DNA from: Strongylocentrotus purpuratus
Taxonomy: Eukaryota; Echinodermata; Echinoidea; Camarodonta; Strongylocentrotidae
Assembly (NCBI RefSeq): GCF_000002235.5
Contig: NW_022145611.1
Coordinates: 8,686,242 to 8,750,241 of the forward strand
Length of the DNA stretch: 64,000 nucleotides
Reading direction: 5' to 3'
In this document: piece after piece, positions 39,810-50,242 of the stretch
Numbering within the stretch: the stretch's first letter is position 1
How the letters are laid out: each line of letters begins with the position of its first letter
Translations under genes and position numbers: made by a program
The notes under the pieces: generated by a model
What the model saw: only the letters and a program-made list of their open reading frames with translations
Databases searched by the model: none
What the model was told of the DNA's origin: nothing

Positions 39810-40210
39810 TACACAAATACTCCACAGTGCTTTCGTGCATTCACAAATACACCACAGAGCTTTCGTGGATTCACAGATACACCTCAGTGCTTTCATGCAT
39901 TCACAAATACACCACAGTGCTTTTGTTGATTCACAAATACACCACAGTGCGTTCGTGCATTCACAAATACACCACAGTGCTTTTGTGCATTCACAAATAC
40001 ACCACAGTGCTTCTGTACATTCACAAATACACCACAGTGCTTTCTTGGTTTCATGAATACACCACATAGCTTTCTTGCATTCACAAATACACCACAGTGC
40101 TTTCGTGCATTCACAAATACACCACAGTGCTTTCGTGCATTCACAAATACACCACAGTGCTTTTGTGCATTCAAAAATACACCACAGTGCTTCCGTGCAT
40201 TCAAAAATAT
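39810..40210. repeat. 30-bp minisatellite, about 13 copies
   Basis: Unit TCACAAATACACCACAGTGC plus TTTCGTGCAT, exactly 30 bp with few substitutions. The period is a multiple of three and the unit lacks stops in several frames, so long frames appear on both strands (for instance a 10-residue ALWCICECTK repeat on the minus strand). No initiator context or flanking exon signals suggest translation. Confidence 0.95.
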
Positions 40211-40747
40211 ATATATTCATTTACCGTACCAAAGAGTTTGTACTACAGTCCACAAGGCTCATCTATCGCAGGCATTTTTTAAGACGATGGACATTCAATG
40301 TACAAAAACAAATGTACAGTTCTAACTACATATGCGTATGAACATAGCAATTGGTTCAGAATTTCATTAAATTCATCGCAAATACTTACGCTGACGTACA
40401 ACGGCAATACAGATTTACTTTATAATTTCAATACATGGGTATTCACAATAAGAATAAAAGCTTGATAATAAACAATTTCTCAATTTTGTTTCAAAGCAAA
40501 CATAAAGCATACCATGAGACCAGCTCTAAGCCAATCACATCATCAGGATCCACAAATCTATAATCTATAATACAAAATAATTAAACAATATGAGGTAATC
40601 AGAAGGCACAAACACATTGTGCATGTTTCCCTGGAGTTGTCATAGTACACTTAGGTCAATTAAGGTGATATAATTGTTTCTTTTAGATTTCACACACACA
40701 CACACGTACACAAAATAATTGGGATTCATTAATTCACATGGTAAACA

Positions 40748-40950
40748 TTAAAGCCTATCAGCACTAGTTTGGCCAGGAGGGATTAGACCTCCCTGTCGTG
40801 GTTACTGACAGGTGGTTATCTCATCAAATCAGCTCTCAATTAACGTACCGGTAAGAAAAGGGGGATTATGGGGGACCAACGGGTACCGCTTAGGCATTTT
40901 TTGCTATATAGAGGGCGCAACTAGCTACAAGTAGTGCAGACAGGCTTTAA
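40748..40950 (+). mobile_element. TTAA MITE family 1, copy A
   Basis: TTAA then AGCCTATCAGCACTAGTTTG at the left; GTAGTGCAGACAGGCT then TTAA at the right. The ends are inverted repeats of about 16 bp. Core CCAGGAGGGATTAGACCTCC and TATATAGAGGGCGCAA. Best-preserved copy, 203 bp including both TTAA. Confidence 0.88.
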
Positions 40951-41718
40951 AACAAAACGGCATGTTGTCACCTGATTTCCCTATCAGCTCAAAGCCTAAC
41001 TACACTGTGATATTTTACTTCTGCAAAGTCAGAATGCAAAGAGATGGTCAACTACCAGTATTCAAAATAGCAAATGCAATGATATTAATTTGCTCGCGCT
41101 CAGTTTTTATATCAGGCTGTTTTCCAACTGGGATAATAAGCTCATCTGGGCAAAGAGAGAGTTGCATGGGCAAAGAGAGAGTTGCATGCACACATTGGGT
41201 GGCCAAAGTGTTTGTTGTACCGTAATCCGATTTTCCGCATCAGCTTCCAGTTATGTGATTGCATTGTGACAAAAAAAAGTGTTGAAGCGATTGGAAAAGG
41301 CTAATCATGTAGCAGATAAGCATTTAGAGTATGCCGTTAGGTTGTGGAATCCTCAAAATCATAAGTAATTTGCTCGGTTTTGCTGAGGGTCATATGCAAT
41401 GTACACAGAAATGTGTATATGGGACTACACAAACATGCGGAATGAAACTTGTGGTCCACAACCTTTAGCCGTTACCTGCCATCCTTTTCAGGGGACATTT
41501 TTTCTACGTTACTTTTCCGCACTAGCGTTAAAAAAATGAAAAGTTTACAAATCTATTTTGTTAAAAACCTCTCCCAGAACTCGACCTTCTCCCTTAAACT
41601 ACAACATGAAAGTTATTTCTGCAACTCTGACGGGCATGAAGATCTTGGACTGTTGTTCACAATGATGTCTACAATGATCTTTGCCATCGCCTTGTTTCCT
41701 GAACAACTCAATTCCCAA
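40951..41718. other. Likely 3' flank or 3' UTR of the receptor
   Basis: No gene of its own. A 19-bp word GCAAAGAGAGAGTTGCATG is duplicated in tandem at about 41150-41190. The transcript end cannot be placed from sequence. Confidence 0.4.
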
Positions 41719-41874
41719 CAGTGAAACCTGTCTATAAAGTCCACCCAAGGGAGACAAGAAAAGTGGTCTTTGTAGACAGGTTCTTTTAGTACATGATTCA
41801 ATGAGAAACCATTTTCAAGGGAAACAAAAAAGGTGGTCTTTGGAGATGGGTGATCCCTAAACCAGGTTTGACTG
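41719..41874. mobile_element. CAGT-ended MITE abutting the receptor stop codon
   Basis: Left end CAGTGAAACCTGTCTATAAA; right end complemented CAGTCAAACCTGGTTTAGGG. 156 bp, with TA beside the right end (41875-41876), as for Tc1/mariner-pogo (Tigger-like) elements. Inside, AAGGGA...AAAGTGGTCTTTG and AAGGGA...AGGTGGTCTTTG form a duplicated block. Its right end lies 2 bp behind the receptor's TAA. Confidence 0.75.
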
Positions 41875-41876
41875 TA

Positions 41877-42031
41877 TTACGACAGGTTGATTTCGGCAAA
41901 GAGAGCCGGCATGGAAACGACGGACTGCTGTTCACACTGACGTATACATCGCTTGTGGACGAGGTCGATTTTGGCGAGGTAAGGCACAAACTGCAACATG
42001 ATCAAGTAGTTGTCCAACTTGCCATGCGTCT
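41877..42031 (-). CDS. Two-DBD nuclear receptor, last exon with AF-2 helix and stop
   Basis: Acceptor TCCTACAG|AGACG, then 155 nt ending in TAA (41879-41877). Reads HGKLDNYLIMLQFVPYLAKI (helices 10-11) and ends MPALFAEINLS. LFAEI fits the AF-2 pattern (two hydrophobics, x, Glu, hydrophobic) that binds coactivators, so the receptor is probably activation-competent. A MITE begins 2 bp behind the stop. No poly(A) signal was assigned. Confidence 0.93.
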
Positions 42032-42119
42032 CTGTAGGAATGAAGGAGCGGAGAAAAAGACAAAAACACATAACAATTATTTGTACTCCATCCCCATTTA
42101 GCCATATTTGTGAATCCCC

Positions 42120-42504
42120 TTAAAGGGATCGTTTAACAATGTTAAATCTGAGATACACGGCCCTACGTGTTATCAGTGTCTTTAATATGGTGTAATATTG
42201 AAGCCCTAAAAAAATTGCGCTTCAAAATGGTCAAGAAGTGCCTCAAAAAAGTAAAAATCTTTGAGTGACCGGTTTTACCATACTCGTTTTCCCCAATAGA
42301 CTGTAGTGTTATGAAAACCGTCAGGCGAACGGTTTTCAAAATTTGTAATTCCAATCATAAATATCTTGATAATCAGACAGGCGATCGGCTTGTAAAAGTC
42401 ATGGGGTTCCTGACTGACCTAAAGGTTTATAATTATCATTGCATCATGAGCTAAATCCAGAATTTTGTTTCAGAATCTGAGACAAAGTTACCGGATCCCT
42501 TTAA
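42120..42504. mobile_element. TTAA-flanked MITE family 2 in the last receptor intron
   Basis: Left end TTAAAGGGATCG, right end CGGATCCCTTTAA, so TTAA plus inverted AGGGATC(C). 385 bp. Carries an internal hairpin (GAAAACCGTCAGGCGAAC with GGTTTTC). No transposase. Confidence 0.7.
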
Positions 42505-42904
42505 TGAAGATAGAGATGAAAGAGTTCTGGGCCGATCAAATCGACATTATAAATGTTTTTTTTTAACTCTGCTACATATCATATATGATGTACATGTGCA
42601 AAAATAAATTATATACATATTGTAACACATCAAATTGTAACTTCCCATGCAAGCCATAATGTCAGCGATTACTTTGGGAAAATTATCTTTTAAGAACTCT
42701 CTAAACAATACTATATACAATTAAACTAAAGCGCAATAATACATTGATATATTTGATAAGATTGAAATGTCTAATTCAATTTCCTTCGTTGCAATACCAA
42801 TACTGACACCTAAGGGTATAAATGTTACCTTACACAGAAAGCTACAAGACAAGTTTGGAAAAAGGAGAGGATATTGTTTACAACACAGACTGAACAAATT
42901 TTAA

Positions 42905-43242
42905 AAGATTATTATTATTATTATTATTAAAGATAAATGTCTTTCCAAAGGACATTATTGCCGATGGGATTCGAAATAATAATAATATTGGATATTTAAA
43001 TAGCGCACATATCCACCCAGCAAGGTGCTCATAGCACTCGAATATTACCCCGGCTCTGCTAGGCTACCGATTTCGGTGCTCACAGCATTCAAGAAATTCC
43101 TTCCTACCGGTCCCCATTTACTTCACCTGGGTGGAGTGTGGCAATCGTAGATCAATGTCTTGCCAAAGGACATTAGTACCACGAAACCCTGTACCTTGTG
43201 GTTCACAGTCCAGAGAGTTATCTACTAGACCACAACGATAAT
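42905..43242 (-). mobile_element. tRNA-derived SINE(s) with (TTA)n tail
   Basis: On the minus strand: A-box-like TGTGGTCTAGTAGATAAC (complement of 43217-43234) and B-box-like GGTACAGGGTTTCGT (complement of 43181-43195), then TAATGTCCTTTGGCAAGACA and a body ending near GCGCTATTTAAATATCCAATATTATTATTA. A second truncated copy (GATTCGAATCCCATCGG, TAATGTCCTTTGGAAAGACA) is attached and ends in (TTA)n at 42911-42930. It lies between the last two receptor exons. Confidence 0.7.
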
Positions 43243-43288
43243 GATTTGCAAACCAAATTGAATCTCCACTACCATCCTTAATACATAC

Positions 43289-43369
43289 CATGGCAGTATT
43301 TTTGGAAAATTGTGCGATAGTCCTTGTGAAGTTTGAGAACAGCCTGCCTGTTCTCTAAGCCTTCCAAAT
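43289..43369 (-). CDS. Two-DBD nuclear receptor, LBD exon (helix 9)
   Basis: A short 81-nt exon. Acceptor TTTCACAG|ATTTG, donor CCATG|GTATGT, phase 1 in and out. Completes NPD and reads LEGLENRQAVLKLHKDYRTI then FQKYCH. The PDLEGL...V..L pattern is typical of the loop 8-9 and helix 9 region of nuclear receptor LBDs. Too short to stand out as an open frame, but both splice sites and the frame fit. Confidence 0.9.
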
Positions 43370-43724
43370 CTGTGAAAGAGAAAACAGAAATCAGATATCA
43401 TTATGGAGGTTCAAATTCCAGGCCTTAAATATTCTCATTAATTGTCTACACTCAGCACTCTAAAATGTAACGGTATGGAATGCTTTTCTTTTCTTTTTTT
43501 ATCAGCATTTCCAAATCTTGAACCATTGTATGGGTACTTGAAGTGCCTTTGTCAAATATACCCATGGCTGGTACTACCCTCTATGGCCAAATAACGTAGT
43601 TGCGGTAGCGGGAATAGAAAATTGCTAACATGTACTCGTACAATCTGTGACAATAATCTCATGGCTCTAGCACTATTCTAAGCAGTAGGGGCAAATATTT
43701 TTAATCCAATTTTGTTATTAAAAA

Positions 43725-44709
43725 CTAGATGGAATTCGACTGCGCGCAGTCGAAAATGATGCCTCCGTCATAGAGCAATTTTACCAACCAAAACAGAAGA
43801 AATTTTTCAAATTCAAGTTCATTTGTAATCCATTAACAGGTTCTCAAAATATCGTAATTACAAGCTATTTTTGCATACATAATGAGCCATGACCTTTGAC
43901 CTCATGACCCAAGAATCTACTCGGTTCATTGGCTCTGCAAGATACATACATGATCTAAGTTTGGCAGGAATCCATCAATCTGTTCTAATGATAATGCGAT
44001 CACAAGCCATTTTTGCATACATAATGAGCCACGTGACCTTTGACCTCATGACCCCAAAATCTAATCAGTTCATCGGCTCTGCAAGTAACATACATGACCA
44101 AAGTTTGGCAGGAATCCATCAATCTGTTCTTGAGATAACGTGATCACGAGCTGTTTTTGCATATATAATGAGCCCTGTGACCTTTGACCTTTGACCTCGT
44201 GACCCCAAACTCTAATCAGTTCTTTGGCTCTGCAAGATAAATACATGACCAAAGTTTGGCAGGAATCCATCAATCTGTTCTTCAGATAACGCGATCACGA
44301 GCCGTTTATGCTTACATAATGAGCCCTGTGACCTTTGACCTTTGACCTCGTGACCCCAAAATCTAATCAGTTCATCGGCTCTGCAAAATAAATACATGAC
44401 TAAAGTTTGGCAGGGATCCATCGATCGGTTCTTCAGATAATGCGATCACGAGCTGTTTTTGCATACATAATGAGCCCTGTGACCTTTGACCTTTGACCTC
44501 GTGACCCCAAAATCTAATCAGTTCATCGGCTCTGCAAGATACATACATGACCAAAGTTTGGCAGGAATCCAGCAATCGGTTCTTCAGATAACGCGATCAC
44601 GAGAACGGGACGTACGGACGTACGGACGGACGTACGTACGGACGGACGTACGGACGAACGGACAACCCGAAAACATAATGCCTCCGGCTACTTCGTAACG
44701 GAGGCATAA
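43725..44709. repeat. Composite element: about 150-bp array with AGGTCA half-sites
   Basis: Starts with a perfect 20-bp palindrome (43735-43754) and ATGATGCCTCCGT. About five units of 145-155 bp follow, each with TGACCTTTGACC..., TCTGCAAGATACATACATGA and GGCAGGAATCCATCAATC. It ends with ACGGACGT repeats (44609-44660) and a hairpin ATGCCTCCG...CGGAGGCAT. Three units carry TGACCTTTGACCTTTGACCT, i.e. AGGTCA three times with 1-bp gaps (44178, 44329, 44480). The ends sharing ATGCCTCCG suggest one interspersed element. Confidence 0.8.
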
Positions 44710-45207
44710 AAAGATCTTCAAGCAGTTCAAGTGTTTTATTTTCTCTTTTTCCACATATATCTGGCAAAACAAAACTTGTAATATATTACCAGCAAATTTA
44801 ATTAGAAATAATTAGAAAAGTTTATTTATGTAGTACATGAACAAATTTGTGTGTTCAATAATTTAAAAAAAGTAATGATGTAAAGGGAGTGTAGCATGAC
44901 AAGACTATGTGTCTTTCGAGTGGCCTGACTTGGGGCTAATTTGATATAATACAACTCCGCACAACGCGACCACAGTATTCACGTGCATGCAACATATGTG
45001 AAACCGAAGCGTGAGGAGAACTTCGGTCTGTTTTGTGAACGCTAGCGCGCGCTGAGCATTATAATCAAGTCCGTTCGTTTACGTGCAGTTGTCCAAAAGA
45101 AGTTGTAGATGGCGTTAACCGGTATTTGCCATGCTACACCTTCTTTAAAAAGACTTATGATGCCACTGTTGCCATCATTGTCCCCATTCGACAAAGCAGA
45201 AACTCAC

Positions 45208-45465
45208 CTGGATTGAGAACCACCAGGATCATGAGCAGCGCCACCTCGATGCTATCAAAGCTAGCCAGGTTGAACTGGTTGACGAAGGAGTACGTCATGT
45301 CCCGGAAGCCGTCTGCGATCCTGCGCAGGAAGATGTTGGTGTAGAAGGTGTCCTCCATCCACTTCCACTCCTGGCCCATCTTCCACGCCTTGTGCACCAG
45401 GATGATGGGGAACACGCTGTGCTTGATCAGGTACAGGCGGTCGTTCATGTGGATCGACGGAAAAC
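45208..45465 (-). CDS. Two-DBD nuclear receptor, central LBD exon (helices 4-8)
   Basis: Acceptor ATCGCAG|GTTTT, donor AATCCAG|GTGAGT, 258 nt. It continues the LBD signature with FPSIHMNDRLYLIKHSVFPI, then EWKWMEDTFYTNIFLRRIAD and FDSIEVALLMILVVLNP. The exon is clearly GC-richer than its surroundings and sits beside a CpG-containing stretch (about 44950-45120). Confidence 0.94.
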
Positions 45466-45722
45466 CTGCGATAATAGCAACGATAATCGTGTTGGTTTTG
45501 ATGATTTTGTCTCCTGTCCACCCTGACTTTTTAGTTAAAAGTTTAAAGCCCCATTTAATATCTGCCACACATTAAATACATGAAACATTTAACATATCAT
45601 ACCATTAATATTTTCATTTTTATCAAAATGTCTGTGATATTCTTGATTGTAAAGTAGAAAATTCTCTGGAAATGTCATTCCGTATCACTTGGAATTGACC
45701 CCAAATCAATGTCAGCAAGTCT

Positions 45723-46155
45723 CCAGAGCAGACCTGCCAACCTCTGGAGTTCAAAAACTGTATTCTTTATTCCCAAAAGTTGTATTTTACTGACAAAAGT
45801 TGTATTCTTAAAAAAATATAAAAAATGTTACGCGGAACAATGCTTTTTACAGTTCTTACGTACAGGGAGAAAATTTTTATGGATCATTGGTTGAATATGC
45901 ATGATTTCATCATGACTAGCGTGTTCGATGAACCAATGAACATCCCCAAATTTCCGGAGTGAGATGCTTGTAGGATACTTTACAGGACAGAATGGGCATT
46001 TTGCACAGCATACAATTTAAAATTTAAATGAAAAAAAATTAAAAAAAAAAAAAAATTTAAATCATATTTTATTGAGGAAAATCGTACTGTCGTATTTGCT
46101 TCTAAAAATCGTACTTAATACAACTAAATCGTACTGGTTGGCAGGTCTGCCAGAG
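45723..46155. mobile_element. MITE with 6-bp target duplication, copy 1
   Basis: Exact CCAGAG on both sides (45723-45728, 46150-46155). Left end CAGACCTGCCAACC, right end GGTTGGCAGGTCTG: perfect 14-bp inverted repeats. The interior is A/T-rich with a long A run and ATCGTACT words. It lies in the intron between LBD exons, about 12 bp from the 46168 splice donor. Confidence 0.85.
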
Positions 46156-46167
46156 GTATGTATTTAC

Positions 46168-46273
46168 CTGGTATCTTCTTAATATACTGAACGCTCGCTA
46201 TGATCTTCATACTGATAGTCTCATGGAATTTGTCCCAGTGAACGCCGTTATTGTAGTCCCTGTGCTGTGATAA
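46168..46273 (-). CDS. Two-DBD nuclear receptor, LBD exon with helix 3
   Basis: Acceptor TTTATTCAG|TTA, donor ATACCAG|GTAAAT, 106 nt, phase 0 in and phase 1 out. Reads WDKFHETISMKIIASVQYIKK and then IP. The SVQYIKKIPGF stretch across the splice is the helix 3 part of the LBD signature (compare AKxxPGF in other receptors). Confidence 0.92.
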
Positions 46274-46696
46274 CTGAATAAAGAAATGAAATGATGACTT
46301 GAGATGATGAAAATAACTGTTTTACAAGGAAATGATTGAAAGTATATATACTGCATATGATAACTTTAGGCCTCTGATTGGCTTTCGAATTTTAAATCAC
46401 AATTAACAGGCAATAGTTAAAATAATGCCTCGTTCGATCTTCTCCCATCCTCACATCTGAGGGCAGGCTTTCCATAGTCTAGACTACCATCTGTCGTCCG
46501 GTCAATTGAAACTATACTATGTACAAGATCACCTAGGTTCATAGTTTTAACCATTGTATACTATTGTGCTTGGTCCATAATGAATAGCTCATAGATACAA
46601 GTAAAGGCGGAAAATTATTAAATGAGAATCTTTACAACAGGTTCAATTTTAATAAAATTCTTAAAGAAGCAGTTGAAATGAAGAAAAAAAGCTTAC

Positions 46697-48438
46697 ATAT
46701 TCTGAAGCTTCTTGCAAGCTTTCATTGAGAAGCAGTGACCTCATAACGGCAGAGTATCCAGTCATGCTACGTGTCAGATCAAACAGGATGCTGTCTCTCT
46801 CCAGGGCTCCAAGATCACTGGTGTGCTTCATCAGGTCCATCTCGCTCTGACTGGACAACACTCGGTCGGTCAGAAGGCCATTCTTCACCTTTTGCAGGAG
46901 GTTGTGGCAGATCAAGGCCACATTACGGGCAACATTGGCGGACACATTGGGAGACACATAACCAGGGTACAGAGAGGTGTAGAGCCTGTCGCAAGGCAGC
47001 AGAGCCTGGCTGTTCTGGGCTTGTTCCTTCCAGTGACTCTCAATAACGGAGCTGGGAGAATGTCCAACAGATAAAGGTGAACTTTGGGAAAGGATGGACT
47101 GGGGTGAATTGGCCTCTGCAAGAGAATAGTCAACGTCCTCCAAAGCACGTTTTGATGAAGTGCCCGGAGCGGATGTGACAAGTACTTGCGACATAGTGGG
47201 GACTGCTTCGGATATGTCTGATGATTCGTCTGGTTGTTGTTGTTCGTACTGGTCAAATGGAAGAGTTGGCAATGCTGCAGGAGGTGCATTAGAGGAACCA
47301 GGGATCGCGGTACTTGCTGTCTGGGTCTCGGCAGCTGGATACCAAGATGCACTAGGACTATGGCTGGGAGAGATACCAGATACTATACACACCTCAGATT
47401 CTGCAGGACTCATGCACACAGTTGTTTGGAAATCGTCTCTTGTATCATTTCCCAAAGATGTCATTTGAGTTTCCTGAAGGATACAGCCATTGTTTTCTGG
47501 GCTTTTTCTCTTCACTACATTACTAAACACCTCCACTACATCGGGTTCAGGCGAATCAGCGGATGCAGGAATGAGATTGTTGACAAAGCTGTCAATCCTA
47601 GCCCTACTGGCAGTATCCATGACAACTACTTCTTCATCGTTGATACTAATAGGCACATCTTCTCTTAAAGGGGAACAGTTTAGACTATCGATGTTTGCAT
47701 GGCAGGGAGCATATACACAGGTATCTAATGCTTCCTTCTTGATAAGCACTATGTCCCCTGATGGAGAGTGTCCAAATGAATTTGTCTTGGAACTGGCGGT
47801 TGAAGGTGTGTCTCTCTCACCCTGTGACGGAATACCTGTATTTTCATGTAAATTCTGACTTTCCCAGACATTGTTTGTTACATTGAGCGATTGGGGCAGA
47901 GATTGGCCCAAGGAAACATTGTTTGGACTGCTTGAAGCGGACTCCTTAGCATGATGATTGCTTTCGCACCTTGAGGGTGCAACGGAAGCTTCTGGAGGGT
48001 CGATTAATGTGGCAGGTGAAGCTGAGTTCTGCAGGGTGTACTGGAAACAATAGTTGCTCGGCAACGCGCTTAGCTGTTCTAGAGATTGATTGGGGATAAC
48101 CTTGCTATGGGATGGACTAGGTTCTCTCCTTTGGTCCGGTAAGGATGACCTCTTGAGCATCTCCCTCAGAGCTGGGGCAGCACTGGAACCACCTTCCTGC
48201 TTGAAGACCTTCCGGACTCTGTTCTCATGGTCCTGCTCTGTCTGATAATCAACACCCCTTGGAGGGACCTTATCACTGTCCTCTTTACAGAATGTACTTT
48301 GTTCACCGGGTTCAGCTTCAGGAGTTGATTGCCTCCCTCCATTTGTCCACAAAGATGGATGAGCTGCTGTGTTTATAGAGTTGCTCCCATCTTCAACGAG
48401 ATGCGTAGTATACTTCTGGTGTCTTCCCAACTTGATAC
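46697..48438 (-). CDS. Two-DBD nuclear receptor, large hinge exon and start of LBD
   Basis: A single 1,742-nt exon. Acceptor TTTCCAG|GTATC, donor GAATAT|GTAAGC. It encodes about 490 residues of low-complexity hinge (D domain), rich in Ser, Pro, Asn and Gln, before the LBD begins around NVSANVARNVALICHNLL. Ordinary receptor hinges are far shorter. IKKE within the hinge fits a SUMO-acceptor consensus (psi-K-x-E). The start is a splice junction and not an ATG: the methionine-led frame further upstream is intron. Long antisense frames over this exon are shadows. Confidence 0.93.
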
Positions 48439-48985
48439 CTGGAAAAACAAAACAGTCACAGAAACAAGGGATAATAAATAATTTAGCAATTAAAAGCATT
48501 ACATTTAACAAATATTTCTCATTTACAAATACAATGACCAACAAAAAAGGAGTACAATGCTTTGTTCAAGCATATATATATATCTCATTTTCATGTAGTT
48601 CATTTATATTTACAAGAAAAAACATTGCATTGTGCTCTTCACATAAAAAGTCTTGTATCCCTCTTAGAACATTTTTTTGCCAAGAGCACTCAATGGTGTA
48701 AAATATTTTTACTGGAAGAGTAACCCAATAAATATTTCACTTCATTTGTTACATCAAAAATTTAAGCCAAGCGGCTGCTTGAAAGAAAAGGCTGTTTTTG
48801 CAGACAGCCTTGTATGCACTAAGGACTGCAATGGGGCAAAAGAACTTGTTGCTTTGGACAAAGAATTTGACTAAAATTCCTTGGCATGCAACATATCTCA
48901 GGCATTTCTTCAAGTGGCAGTTGCAGCTAAGGTTACATGTAAAGGGGTTGCAACTTGTTAAATTAAAGGCAGGGTGGACAGTTGT

Positions 48986-49181
48986 TTAATGCTCTTTTGT
49001 ACTAGTTTGGCCAGGAGGGATTAGACCACCCAGGGTGGTTACTGACAGGTGGCTATCTCATCCACTCAGCTCTCAATTAACAAAAGAAAAAGAGGATCAT
49101 GGGGGACCAACGGTCACCGCTTAGGCATTGCTTTCTATATAGAGGGAGCAAGTAGCTACAAGTTGTACAGTGGAGCTTTAA
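48986..49181 (+). mobile_element. TTAA MITE family 1, copy B
   Basis: TTAATGCTCTTTTGTACTAG at the left and TTGTACAGTGGAGCTTTAA at the right, with the family core between (CCAGGAGGGATTAGACCACC, CATGGGGGACCAACGG). It ends about 20 bp before the 49202 exon edge. Confidence 0.82.
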
Positions 49182-49201
49182 GACAAAGGCATTCAACTTA
49201 C

Positions 49202-49343
49202 AGGCCCTTGACATGCCGACCCTGAGGCACTTCTTGAAGCGGCAGTAGCGACAATGGTTACGTGTGACAGGCGTTATGATGCACTCCTCCTTCCCTGAAC
49301 AGCTGTAGGTGTTCCTGTCGCGAAGACTCCTCCTAAAGAAGCC
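49202..49343 (-). CDS. Two-DBD nuclear receptor, second zinc finger of DBD2
   Basis: Acceptor TTCTAG|GGC, donor GGCCT|GTAAGT, 142 nt, ending in phase 1. Reads GFFRRSLRDRNTYSC, then cysteines in KEEC, HC and YC, and RFKKCLRVGMSRA. It joins to CIKLGRHQK of the next exon. The basic KLGRHQK end resembles the C-terminal extension of many receptor DBDs. Confidence 0.95.
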
Positions 49344-49552
49344 CTAGAATGATTGCAGAAAAACAAAAACTTCAATAGTAACAAAGTTATTATAACAAAA
49401 AAACAATTGGAAGGAAAGCCAATCTCAAATGGTCTCACAGTGCACAGCATATTAGTATAAATTTTGTTTGAAGGCCAAATAAAAAAATTTAAAAATACAG
49501 CTGCTATGGCGTTGTGACTGAGGTATTATCTGTACGCTAAGAGATACAGAAT

Positions 49553-49892
49553 TGTTTGTATGTTTGTTTGTTTGTTTTACCTGACTGCTAAGAAACTATG
49601 TGTATGCTTGTATTAAGTAAGCAACCAGGGGACCAATGACTTTAAAGCCTATCTGCACTAGTTTTGCCAGGAGGGATTAGACCTTCCTGCATGGTCACTG
49701 ACAGGTGGTATCTCATCAAATCAGCTCTCAATTAACGTAAGAAAAAGGGGACCAACGTTCACCACTTAGGAATTGTTTGCAGTATAGAGGGCGCAAGTAG
49801 CTATAAGTAGTGCAGTGGCGCTTTAAGTCCTCTCTGAGGGACTTGGTAATGAGGACTAATGCCCAAAGAGCACATCCATTGTGCCTGCTATT
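49553..49892 (-). mobile_element. SINE copy interrupted by a MITE
   Basis: Sequence on both sides of the MITE at 49642-49826 matches the SINE body at 27419-27540: ACTGCTAAGAAACTATG, AGTAAGCAACC, then GTCCTCTCTGAGGGACTTGG, TAATGAGGACT. The tRNA-like head is not recognisable here. Confidence 0.65.
49642..49826 (+). mobile_element. TTAA MITE family 1, copy C, nested in a SINE
   Basis: TTAA then AGCCTATCTGCACTAGTTTT at the left, TAGTGCAGTGGCGCTTTAA at the right. 185 bp. Insertion into SINE sequence is shown by the related uninterrupted SINE near 27470. Confidence 0.88.
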
Positions 49893-49976
49893 AGACATGC
49901 ATTATACTTGTTTTGCCTTGACGGCTGTCCAAGGCAGGTAAGTGTGGACGAAGCTGACAAGGGTTATTAAACTTAC

Positions 49977-50083
49977 CTTACATCCTTCACACGTATACAC
50001 TCCAAAATGAATACCCGACGAAACATCCCCACACACTTTACATGGCACTTGGTCCTTGGCTAAATCTTTACTGGGCTGTTTGG
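49977..50083 (-). CDS. Two-DBD nuclear receptor, first zinc finger of DBD2
   Basis: Acceptor TTACAG|CC, donor TGTAAG|GTAAGT, 107 nt. It completes a split Ala codon and gives a short basic linker ([14 protein letters not shown]), then a second complete first finger, [10 protein letters not shown] to YTCEGCK. The P-box is CEGCK, becoming CEGCKG over the splice as in most NR1-type receptors. Only about 14 residues separate the end of DBD1 from DBD2, so the two domains are a close tandem pair in one protein and not two genes. Confidence 0.95.
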
Positions 50084-50242
50084 CTGTAACAGAAACATGA
50101 AACATGAAAAGAATGAAATATAAAAGAGGCCATGCATGCATGTACTCATGTTCATACAACCATCTTTGATTGACTGTTTTTTTGTTAATTTGGGGCAAAG
50201 TCAAGTTACATTGTCTAGGCCCATGTCATCATGATTTTTCCT

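Noticed and set aside
39810-40210. Possible CRISPR array
   Set aside because: Units abut with no unique spacers and the setting is eukaryotic; it is a plain tandem repeat.
39801-40220. Cys-rich 139-codon frame on the minus strand
   Set aside because: It is the 30-bp minisatellite read in frame. Several frames on both strands are open for the same reason and no exon signals are present.
43889-44772. Frames of 62-84 codons on both strands
   Set aside because: They repeat with the 150-bp array and carry no domain.
46771-47858. Several plus-strand frames of 83-144 codons
   Set aside because: They are antisense shadows of the receptor hinge exon.
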